Source: an uncultured beta proteobacterium (lineage in GTDB: Bacteria > Pseudomonadota > Gammaproteobacteria > Burkholderiales > Burkholderiaceae). Taken from it: a stretch of 7,479 bases of DNA. Positions within the stretch are counted from its first letter, which is position 1. Each line of letters starts with the position of its first letter. The stretch is taken from NCBI GenBank assembly GCA_903930665.1, contig CAIYZI010000429.1:1-7479 (forward strand), read 5' to 3'. The notes beneath the pieces are model-generated. The model had not been told where the DNA came from and searched no databases. It saw only the letters and a program-made list of their open reading frames with translations. Shown here in pieces: positions 1 through 5,365 of this stretch. A program made the position numbers and the translations under genes.

Positions 1-117
1 GTTTTAGATAGGTCCATTTACCAAAAAATAATATCGGAGCTTGAGCGGTGTTACCCAATGGCTAGCTTTAAAGAGAAATCTACCATGGCCGATTTAGAAA
101 AGATGTTGAGAGGTTAG
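1..117 (+). CDS. C-terminal end of an unknown protein (truncated by window edge)
   Basis: The first frame is open from base 1 to a TAG at 115-117 and gives the last 38 residues of a protein whose start lies left of the window. The tail is polar and probably helical, ending in EKSTMADLEKMLRG. I recognise no family and no motif. The next gene starts one base after this stop, and its Shine-Dalgarno sequence (GAGAGG, 108-113) lies inside this frame. The two are therefore probably co-transcribed and translationally coupled. That coupling, plus the continuous open frame, is the support for calling it real. Confidence 0.55.
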   Translation, partial: VLDRSIYQKIISELERCYPMASFKEKSTMADLEKMLRG

Positions 118-118
118 C

Positions 119-541
119 TTGACCAGTGTCGCCTCATATCGTTTACTTCAATGCTCAAGCTGTGGACAAAAACACATCCTGCCTAATTACGGCACTCTAA
201 ATTTCACATTTGGCGATCCACTGAAAGTACCAAAACCAGAAGATCTAAGAGTGTGCCAACGCTGCTCAGTACAAAAGCCATTGAAAGATTTCATACCACT
301 GCGAACAATCCACAAGCCCAAGCGAGATAACACTCCAAAATGGTTTAGACCTATTCGCAAGCTGCTAGATAAAAACTACCAAGAACCAGAACCTCACCCT
401 GCGCAGCTTTACCCAGATCTAGAGGCAACCCCTTTTGACCCCGATACATGGATGCCAGAGTGGGCAAGAAAGAGGATGCGACCAGAGGATTTTCCGGATT
501 GGCACAAGGAGCTAATGGAGTTTAGGGTAGATAAAAATTAA
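119..541 (+). CDS. Small zinc-ribbon-like protein, function unknown
   Basis: This 140-aa protein has two CxxC pairs, C12-C15 (CSSCG) and C46-C49 (CQRC), spaced as in a zinc ribbon. The second pair with its following residues (CQRCSVQKPLKDF) resembles the zinc knuckles that often flank HNH-type or phage proteins, but no nuclease catalytic residues are visible. The rest is basic, then rich in Pro, Asp and Trp (PDLEATPFDPDTWMPEW), with no membrane segment or signal peptide, so it is probably cytoplasmic. The start is TTG at 119: an in-frame TGA at 107-109 excludes anything much further upstream, and GAGAGG lies five bases before it. It follows the preceding stop by one base. A nucleic-acid or protein-binding role is only an inference from the zinc ribbon. 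Confidence 0.7.
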   Translation: MTSVASYRLLQCSSCGQKHILPNYGTLNFTFGDPLKVPKPEDLRVCQRCSVQKPLKDFIPLRTIHKPKRDNTPKWFRPIRKLLDKNYQEPEPHPAQLYPDLEATPFDPDTWMPEWARKRMRPEDFPDWHKELMEFRVDKN

Positions 542-559
542 TGAATAGCAAGGATAAAA

Positions 560-814
560 TTGGGATTAAGTGTAATTGTGTTTCCGGCAATGATTGGAAT
601 TGCTGTGTTCCAGCATTTAAGCACTCCCGCAGAGAAAAGAACTGTTAAGGCTAAAAAGTACTTTCAAAGATTTGTACTTGGATGCATCTTGATCTGGGCG
701 GGTGTTGAGTTAATGGATCGGCCGGAAAAATTAATTAGCATTGCTCTATCAATATCCGGAGCCTATTTGTGCTTGTGGAATGGAATTAATTTACTCAATG
801 CTAATGACAAGTAA
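560..814 (+). CDS. Small membrane protein with about three helices, function unknown
   Basis: This 84-aa protein has three hydrophobic stretches: residues about 2-20 (LSVIVFPAMIGIAVF), 38-52 (FVLGCILIWAGVELM) and 59-79 (ISIALSISGAYLCLWNGINLL). They are separated by a basic loop (EKRTVKAKKYFQR), which suggests an inner-membrane protein. The TTG start has AAGGA at 550-554 with a five-base spacer. An ATG at 541 overlaps the previous stop but opens a different 35-codon frame, so I prefer the TTG. The gene lies 18 bases after the zinc-ribbon gene, and its 3' end overlaps the metallopeptidase start, so it sits inside the same operon. I recognise no family. A role as accessory or immunity-type membrane partner of the secreted proteins downstream is speculation. 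Confidence 0.6.
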   Translation: MGLSVIVFPAMIGIAVFQHLSTPAEKRTVKAKKYFQRFVLGCILIWAGVELMDRPEKLISIALSISGAYLCLWNGINLLNANDK

Positions 815-1445
815 GCCAATTAGGATGGGGTTTAGCCTAAAAATAAAAAAACTCAAGAGCGGTATTTTAGCTACTGCTCTATTGTTTCTATTATCTTTCA
901 ATGTCTTTGCCCAGTCTGATGTGTTGATTCTTAATCAGGCAGAGGAGGTTTTTAATTTCGTTAAGAATTTGAATAAGTCAAATTCGCAGTACCCGCCTAC
1001 ATATGTGGTTTTTGATAAGGCTATTTCAAGTAAGTGTGGAAATATTAAGGGTAGCGCTTATTGTCCGTCTGAACATAAGATCTACCTCGAAAAAAATCAA
1101 ATTAGACGGCTGTATGCAATTGGGCCAGAGGCTTTAGATTTCATAGTTGCGCACGAATATGCTCATGCAATGCAGGCACAGTATGGCTTTGGAAGGGTAT
1201 CAACGCCGCTAAATGAATTGCAAGCCGACTGTCTTGCGGGTGTTTATTTAAATGCCAAGTACAAGCATTCAAAGACGCAAACCATTAACGCTCTAAATGT
1301 TGCCTTCGCAACCGGGGATATGGAGTGGTTTGCAGTGGCGCATCATGGCTTCCCAGAGCAGCGGCTTTCTGCGTTCTCAATAGGAGAAAACATCAGCATT
1401 CAATCGCGTAAAAACGCGGCTTTAGCTTGTTTGGAGGTATTTTGA
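804..1445 (+). CDS. Secreted neutral zinc metallopeptidase (YpfJ-like)
   Basis: This is a predicted exported Zn-dependent peptidase of 213 aa. An N-terminal signal peptide (basic KIKKLKSG, then ILATALLFLLSF, likely cleaved after NVFA at about residue 36) sends it to the periplasm or outside. The zinc site is H117-E-Y-A-H121 (HExxH), and the third ligand is probably E138 in ELQADCLAG, a signature of the putative neutral zinc metallopeptidase family. Upstream C78...YC87 followed by PSEHKIYLE, and the late HGFPEQR (181-187), match that family's CG...YCP..kvYL and HG...QR elements. All catalytic residues are present. The start is uncertain: ATGs at 798, 804 and 825 are all in frame. I use 804, which overlaps the previous stop by 11 bases; 825 gives a shorter signal peptide. 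Natural substrates of this family are poorly known. Confidence 0.82.
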   Translation: MTSKPIRMGFSLKIKKLKSGILATALLFLLSFNVFAQSDVLILNQAEEVFNFVKNLNKSNSQYPPTYVVFDKAISSKCGNIKGSAYCPSEHKIYLEKNQIRRLYAIGPEALDFIVAHEYAHAMQAQYGFGRVSTPLNELQADCLAGVYLNAKYKHSKTQTINALNVAFATGDMEWFAVAHHGFPEQRLSAFSIGENISIQSRKNAALACLEVF

Positions 1446-1882
1446 GATTACGACTATTGCTAATTATGGCGACCCTCTTTGTTTCTTTGAATGTTGGGGC
1501 CGAGGTTCAAAATGCGATTAATGTACCCGGCTACTGTCAGAACCTAACTGTTAATGGTAATGATATGACTAAGTCCTGTGGGGGCGAATACCAGCGCCTT
1601 GATTATGAAAGCGGGAGGGTGAATTATCTATTTTGGTCCAAGACTGCCCTTGTTGTATTTTCGGGATCGAACGACGAGGTGGTTGGAGATAATTACCTAT
1701 CAAGCATCGTAGTTGATAAGGTGTATGTGAACGAAAAAGAGTATTTTATTGATGGAATGTGTTTTTTATTTGGGAACTCAGGCGTGGGGGTTTCAGTATC
1801 TTGCCGATCTAACGATAATGGTCGGCGTTTTAGTGCTTTATTTTTTTCTTATGGCAATACGCAGAAGTTGGTTCCATATTGA
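1442..1882 (+). CDS. Secreted four-cysteine protein, function unknown
   Basis: This 146-aa protein begins with a typical Sec signal peptide (MRLRLLLIMATLFVSLNVGA, cleavage likely after residue 20). The mature part is about 126 residues, rich in beta-forming and aromatic residues, with four cysteines: C32, C46, C107 and C121. The spacing suggests two disulfides, C32-C46 and C107-C121, in an all-beta domain. The start is the TTG at 1442, which has GGAGG at 1433-1437 four bases before it and overlaps the TGA of the peptidase gene (TTGA). A TTG at 1427 would add five residues but lacks such a site. The direct stop-start overlap implies fixed-ratio production with the metallopeptidase. It could be a substrate, propeptide-like inhibitor or co-effector of that enzyme, but nothing in the sequence decides between these. 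Confidence 0.72.
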   Translation: MRLRLLLIMATLFVSLNVGAEVQNAINVPGYCQNLTVNGNDMTKSCGGEYQRLDYESGRVNYLFWSKTALVVFSGSNDEVVGDNYLSSIVVDKVYVNEKEYFIDGMCFLFGNSGVGVSVSCRSNDNGRRFSALFFSYGNTQKLVPY

Positions 1883-2045
1883 CTTAGTTCTAGGTTGAAC
1901 CCCGACTATCTTTTTTAATGATCCAGTGACCAATTTAGTTTTTTGGGGTGAGCGGCAGTTAAGTAGTGTGAAGCAGTCAGTCAAATATCAGTGTTCCGTG
2001 ATTTGGCTAGTATGCGGATGGTGTGCTTTTTGTATGGCCCAGCTA

Positions 2046-2330
2046 TCACAATCCTTTGGTTTGCTTTCTAGAATTGATGCCTAAATCGGCCGCAAGTTTA
2101 TTTAATTCAGCAAACACTCTTTTTCTTTCTGCTCTAGCCTCCATAGTTTCTCTTCCGCATAAGTAGTTGGGATGCTCATTTCCTTTGAGCACATTCCTTG
2201 ATTTGTGAGCCCCATGCATCCGACAGCAGGCACAACCATGAGCTGCCACGTTCAAACAAGGAAGGCCCGTACGTTTGCTTTTGCACTGGCACTGCTTCGC
2301 TCCATATTTTGTTATTGATGGAAGTGGCAT
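2046..2330 (-). CDS. Cysteine/histidine-rich phage-type protein with HG motif
   Basis: This 94-aa protein is predicted to bind zinc. Cysteines C14, C16, C25, C33, C35 and C36 are followed by RMHGAHKS (37-44) and then GNEHPNYLCGRETMEARAERKR. The order matches a small family common in prophages and mobile elements, with the pattern C-x-A-x-T-R-x-G-x-P-C ... C-R-x-H-G-G ... G-N-x-N-x-x-H-G-R-x-T-x-E-A. Here the second G of HGG is Ala and the later HGR is CGR. The family's function is not established; location near packaging or replication genes is typical. The ATG at 2330 is chosen because similarity begins just after it. No strong Shine-Dalgarno precedes it, and a TTG at 2408 would add 26 unrelated-looking residues. 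A promoter with an inverted repeat lies upstream. Confidence 0.65.
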   Translation of the reverse strand: MPLPSITKYGAKQCQCKSKRTGLPCLNVAAHGCACCRMHGAHKSRNVLKGNEHPNYLCGRETMEARAERKRVFAELNKLAADLGINSRKQTKGL

Positions 2331-2427
2331 AGTTTTGACAGGATTTGAAACGGGAATTGAAAGGTCCAGTTTGCGGCAGATGCTCTCAAGTTCGCTACAC
2401 CTATGCAAAGCATTTTGATACTTATAA

Positions 2428-2448
2428 ATGCACCCCTCAAGGGTGCAT
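2428..2448. promoter_or_regulatory. Perfect 8-bp inverted repeat, probable operator
   Basis: ATGCACCC and GGGTGCAT are perfect complements around the loop CTCAA. The outer TATAAAT and ATTTATA can extend the symmetry with a 2-base bulge. The repeat lies just downstream of a minus-strand promoter, at its predicted transcription start, which is the usual place for a repressor operator. In RNA it could also form a 5' hairpin protecting the transcript of the HG-motif gene. It lacks a convincing run of T on either side, so I do not call it a terminator. Confidence 0.5.
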
Positions 2449-2453
2449 ATTTA

Positions 2454-2483
2454 TATATAGGCGCCTGCCCGAATGGATGCCAA
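2454..2483 (-). promoter_or_regulatory. Sigma-70-type promoter for the HG-motif gene
   Basis: On the minus strand TTGGCA (2478-2483) and TATATA (2454-2459) are separated by 18 bases. Transcription would start near 2447, at the edge of the inverted repeat 2428-2448, and run into the HG-motif gene. This gives that gene expression independent of the primase operon, which is closed by the palindromic terminator further upstream. Confidence 0.45.
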
Positions 2484-2533
2484 TAAAAACAAAGGGTTAG
2501 AAAAGGCAAAGGCATGCCCGTTCCTGTTTGGAT

Positions 2534-2561
2534 AAAACCAAAAGCTTGATATATCAAGCTT
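2534..2561 (-). terminator. Palindromic terminator after the replication gene
   Basis: A perfect 20-bp palindrome, AAGCTTGATATATCAAGCTT, occupies 2542-2561. Read on the minus strand it is followed by TTGGTTTT, so the RNA forms an 8-bp stem with a short AU loop and a U-rich tail. It begins about 38 bases after the replication gene stop, the expected place for an intrinsic terminator. The stem is AT-rich and so relatively weak. As a perfect DNA palindrome it could alternatively be a protein-binding site. Confidence 0.5.
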
Positions 2562-2599
2562 CCTAGGCTTTCCTGTTGCCTTTTCATTGCCCGTTGCCT

Positions 2600-4531
2600 T
2601 TATGGTTCCAGCATTGCTTTGCCTACTTCAGTGACTTTCATTGGGCTTCTCTCTGGTATGGTGATCAATCCTGCCTTGGCAAGGTCCTCAAGTTTTTTGA
2701 CCAACGCCTTTTCTGAAAGATTGAACTTTCCCTTGGCGCCGCCGTAAGTTTCCTTGAACTTGGTCTTTGATAAGCTACAACTATCTATTTCGGAAAGTAG
2801 GCTTTTCTGTTCAAAATCTTGCGGTAGTACATCAAATAGCTCAAGTGATCCATCATCACGCCTTGCAAGGAGCATTGGGTCTGCCGCTTTGCCGTAGTTT
2901 GATTTTACGGATTGCAGCCTTAAAAGTTGCTGGTCACAGTACAGTGGACCGAACATTTTCCTAGCATCCGCTTCCGGTATTGCGTTTAGTTGATACGCAA
3001 GCCGAACTCCATCAATAAATGCACTAGATCCCCGCGCATTGTTTTGACTGGCACCACTACTGGCCATTTTATTGACGTGGTGCAGCGTTAAAACGCACGT
3101 ATTAAGTTGGTCTCGTATCTGTTGGAGTGCTTGTACAAAACGAGTTCCGTCAGCGGATGAATTTTCTTCGCCCCCTCTAAATCTGGAGATGGGATCAATA
3201 ACTACCAGGCCAATATCTGCACCGATCTGCTTGATAACTTGTTCGCAGATCAAAGATGGTACTTTGGTAAGGTGTGTTTCACCTTGCGCAGATTTTTCAG
3301 TAAACAACTCAAAGGAGTCGGCTAAATCGATGAAATGTAGGTTTTGCATGGTTTTTTCTTGGGCGGAGGTTGGAAGTCCAGAAATTACTTTATGTAGCCT
3401 GCGCTGCAGTTCGTCCGCATCATCTTCGCCGCTAATAAAAACCACTTTCCCAGCTTTATCTGGCGAGTATGTTCCAAATAAATGTGCACCAGAAGCGACG
3501 CTAACCGCGATATGCATCGCTAAATAGGACTTACCAGTACCACCAGCAGCAATAATTGTTGCGACGATCTTACGCGGTAGGAAGTTTTGAATGATCCATT
3601 CTCGCGGCGGGGGTAGGGATGATAAAAGGCTGCTTGCTGGGAGTAGTTCAAAATTTATAAGGGGTGCTGACAATGCTTTTGTGCTTGTGCCTAGTGCACC
3701 CGGATTATTTCTTTCATGTGTTTTCCAGATATTATTGTGAGTGCGCTCAACTTCGCCTAACGGTAGAGGGGGATTCAAGGTTTTATTCCATTCCATCACC
3801 TTGCTGTAGGATTCATGCCTCGACAGCCCTTTTGCGATAAGACCGCCCACTAACGAGGCAAGACTCTTGTTACGTGAGCCCTCCGGTATCCCACCTTCCA
3901 ATATTGTTTCAAGCTGAGAACTGTAAGCGCCGAGCAAATTTAAACCTTGACCTGTTTTTGCTGGAGCTTTGAGTTGCTGCGGGTTAATCGGATTACCCAT
4001 CAAAATGCAGCATTGCGCATTGTCCGATCTTTCGGGTGGATAGCTAAACCAATAGTAAGCGCGTGATATATCCTTACAAGCTGAATCGACAATAGATGCT
4101 AGCTCTGGATTAAAAAGCAGAAAGCTATCACGAACCTTGGAAAAATCACAAGCCGCTATCTCTTCTATTAAGTGGATTATCAGCCTGTATCTAGGTGCAC
4201 CATCTGTATGTGACCATGTTGTATGTACCACTCCAAAATAGTCGCTAGTCAGGGCGATGATGTCATCAAATGTATAGCCCTTTGGGTCATCGATATCAAA
4301 CACCAAGGCGGATACCGCCTCGATGTTCTGGTTCGCTCTTTTACCCGCTGGCCCAAGCTTGTATGGTCCGACTAGATATGTATCCTTTCGGCTTGATTCT
4401 ATGGGGGTGCTTATTTGCCTTGTGATGCTTCTCAATGACTTGCGGGCTTGTTTAGCTCCAACGCTTTTAATGTTTTCAAAAAGTGCAAAGTCGTTCTTAA
4501 TGTCGAGAGTTTTTTGTAAGTTAGCGTGCAT
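2600..4531 (-). CDS. Primase-like/RepA-type helicase replication protein
   Basis: This 643-aa replication protein has three visible parts. (1) The N-terminal region (about 1-180) resembles an archaeo-eukaryotic-type primase/polymerase: VFDIDD at about 77-82 could supply metal-binding acids, followed by PRYRLIIHL (113-121) and DISRAYYWFSYP (154-165). (2) A PriCT-like segment (about 218-273) has GSRNKSLASLVGGLIAKGL and N-PPLPLGEV. (3) The RecA-fold helicase of the AAA_25/RepA type has Walker A AAGGTGKS (328-335), GEDD (368-371), Walker B GLVVID (441-446), LHHVNK (483-488) and ARGSSAFIDGVR (499-510). A winged-helix-like tail (about 590-643) follows. It probably primes and unwinds DNA at the element's own origin. 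The start is ATG 4531: GGGAG lies eight bases before it, one base after the upstream stop. An ATG at 4546 lacks a ribosome site. The primase assignment is less sure than the helicase. Confidence 0.92.
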   Translation of the reverse strand: MHANLQKTLDIKNDFALFENIKSVGAKQARKSLRSITRQISTPIESSRKDTYLVGPYKLGPAGKRANQNIEAVSALVFDIDDPKGYTFDDIIALTSDYFGVVHTTWSHTDGAPRYRLIIHLIEEIAACDFSKVRDSFLLFNPELASIVDSACKDISRAYYWFSYPPERSDNAQCCILMGNPINPQQLKAPAKTGQGLNLLGAYSSQLETILEGGIPEGSRNKSLASLVGGLIAKGLSRHESYSKVMEWNKTLNPPLPLGEVERTHNNIWKTHERNNPGALGTSTKALSAPLINFELLPASSLLSSLPPPREWIIQNFLPRKIVATIIAAGGTGKSYLAMHIAVSVASGAHLFGTYSPDKAGKVVFISGEDDADELQRRLHKVISGLPTSAQEKTMQNLHFIDLADSFELFTEKSAQGETHLTKVPSLICEQVIKQIGADIGLVVIDPISRFRGGEENSSADGTRFVQALQQIRDQLNTCVLTLHHVNKMASSGASQNNARGSSAFIDGVRLAYQLNAIPEADARKMFGPLYCDQQLLRLQSVKSNYGKAADPMLLARRDDGSLELFDVLPQDFEQKSLLSEIDSCSLSKTKFKETYGGAKGKFNLSEKALVKKLEDLAKAGLITIPERSPMKVTEVGKAMLEP

Positions 4532-4532
4532 C

Positions 4533-5045
4533 TTAGTTGCTCCCATCTTGGTCTAAAAACGCATCTCTACCTGTCATTTTGGAAAGTACTCCCAGTAGGA
4601 AGGAGGTGATATCCTCTTTTGCAAATTCTAATGAGTGACGGTCTGGGGCAAAGTGGTCAATGAGCACTTGAAGGTAGTAGTCGTTTATTGCCTGAGTTGG
4701 AAGATATTTCTTTGTTGGAATAATTAAGCTTGCTGTATTGTCATCGCTGGTAGTAATGAAATTTAGCTCAATACTTGAGCTGTCATCATCGCCTTCTGCA
4801 ATGTTGACGCCACTTAGCTCATCCGCATGAAAAATACCATTGGTCGTTAGATACTCGACGCGAGTAGTTGCTTCCGGCCCAGAGATTGTTTTGAGAATTT
4901 CTGAGGTCGCTTGAATTTGCAGTACTCTGATCGAACTTAGGTTTATGCGGGTTTCGGTTTCGTCAAATTTTTGTTCAACTAAGATTCTTAAAATTTGCAG
5001 CGGCTTAGATGGGGTGATGCCAAAAAGTTTGTATTGCTTATCCAT
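4533..5045 (-). CDS. Unrecognised 170-aa protein coupled to the replication gene
   Basis: I recognise no family. The protein is acidic in the middle (AEGDDDSSSIELNF), has no cysteine cluster, signal peptide or membrane segment, and looks like a soluble alpha/beta protein. The last 45 residues (LIDHFAPDRHSLEFAKEDIT...) seem helical. The start is ATG 5045, preceded by AAGGA with a nine-base spacer; a GTG at 5078 would run through the leader inverted repeat. Its stop is one base before the replication-gene ATG, and its 3' end carries that gene's Shine-Dalgarno, so the two proteins are made together. Position between regulatory region and primase-helicase suggests a replication accessory, such as an origin-binding or loading partner, or a regulator. 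No DNA-binding motif is visible. Confidence 0.75.
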   Translation of the reverse strand: MDKQYKLFGITPSKPLQILRILVEQKFDETETRINLSSIRVLQIQATSEILKTISGPEATTRVEYLTTNGIFHADELSGVNIAEGDDDSSSIELNFITTSDDNTASLIIPTKKYLPTQAINDYYLQVLIDHFAPDRHSLEFAKEDITSFLLGVLSKMTGRDAFLDQDGSN

Positions 5046-5071
5046 AATTCTTTTCCTTAAATAGATATAGC

Positions 5072-5089
5072 TCTGCACAGGCGTGCAGA
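5072..5089. promoter_or_regulatory. Inverted repeat in the leader of the replication operon
   Basis: TCTGCAC and GTGCAGA are perfect 7-bp complements around AGGC. The repeat ends 27 bases before the ATG of the 170-aa gene, just upstream of its ribosome site. It could be an operator or an RNA hairpin influencing translation. The core TGCAC...GTGCA is shared with the inverted repeat at 2428-2448, although the spacing differs. Confidence 0.4.
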
Positions 5090-5117
5090 TGCATGTTGTT
5101 GAAAATTAATTTGGCCG

Positions 5118-5252
5118 TTAGTGGCTAGCTTTGACAGGACCCGCAATGCAGGCGCAAGTAGTGTCTGATTTGGCGCCGTTTAATGTCTGGCGAAGGACAA
5201 GTTCAGACCGGCTACTGCTTGGTGCACGATTCACGCTTAAAGCATGACTCAA
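5118..5252 (-). CDS. Possible 44-aa leader ORF (weak)
   Basis: A minus-strand TTG at 5252 opens 44 codons ending with TAA at 5118-5120, within the long untranslated leader of the replication operon. The peptide is Ser/Ala-rich, with SVNRAPSSSRSELVLRQ near the start and CACIAGPVKASH at the end. No Shine-Dalgarno stands before the TTG; an internal GTG is another possible start. It lies between the predicted promoter (5272-5300) and the 170-aa gene, where leader peptides or satellite regulatory peptides can occur. I recognise no family, and an ORF of this length can be chance. Confidence 0.2.
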   Translation of the reverse strand: MSHALSVNRAPSSSRSELVLRQTLNGAKSDTTCACIAGPVKASH

Positions 5253-5271
5253 TTTGTCGCGTGCTTCGGTA

Positions 5272-5300
5272 ATTGTAAATTGTTATTTTTTGTTTGGCAA
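5272..5300 (-). promoter_or_regulatory. Sigma-70-type promoter of the replication operon
   Basis: On the minus strand TTGCCA (5295-5300) and TACAAT (5272-5277) are separated by exactly 17 bases, with an A/T-rich spacer. Transcription would start near 5265, giving a leader of about 220 bases before the ATG of the 170-aa gene. This is the best promoter match I found in the window. A 14-bp inverted repeat (5322-5335) lies 22 bases upstream of the -35, where an activator or repressor could bind. Confidence 0.6.
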
Positions 5301-5321
5301 TTGATGTCCAGTACGGCGTTC

Positions 5322-5335
5322 TGTAACAAGTTACA
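5322..5335. promoter_or_regulatory. Inverted repeat TGTAAC-AA-GTTACA upstream of the promoter
   Basis: Two perfect 6-bp half-sites separated by two bases lie between the integrase stop and the replication-operon promoter. The size and symmetry suit a dimeric regulator with helix-turn-helix domains. No such regulator is encoded in this window, so it would be supplied by the unseen part of the element or by the host. It might also be part of the replication origin. Confidence 0.4.
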
Positions 5336-5365
5336 CAACTAAAGGCAGTAGATGGTGAACCATTC

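Noticed and set aside
541..648. ATG at 541 overlapping the preceding stop, opening a 35-codon frame
   Set aside because: It overlaps the membrane protein, which has a better ribosome site at its TTG start and a longer, clearly hydrophobic product.
1883..2045. Intrinsic terminator between the convergent operons
   Set aside because: There are T runs and distant ACCCC/GGGGT complements, but no compact hairpin followed by a T tract.
2767..4556. Open frames on the + strand (2767-2964, 3072-3527, 4323-4556)
   Set aside because: They lie antisense inside the strongly supported primase-helicase gene and show no motifs or ribosome sites.
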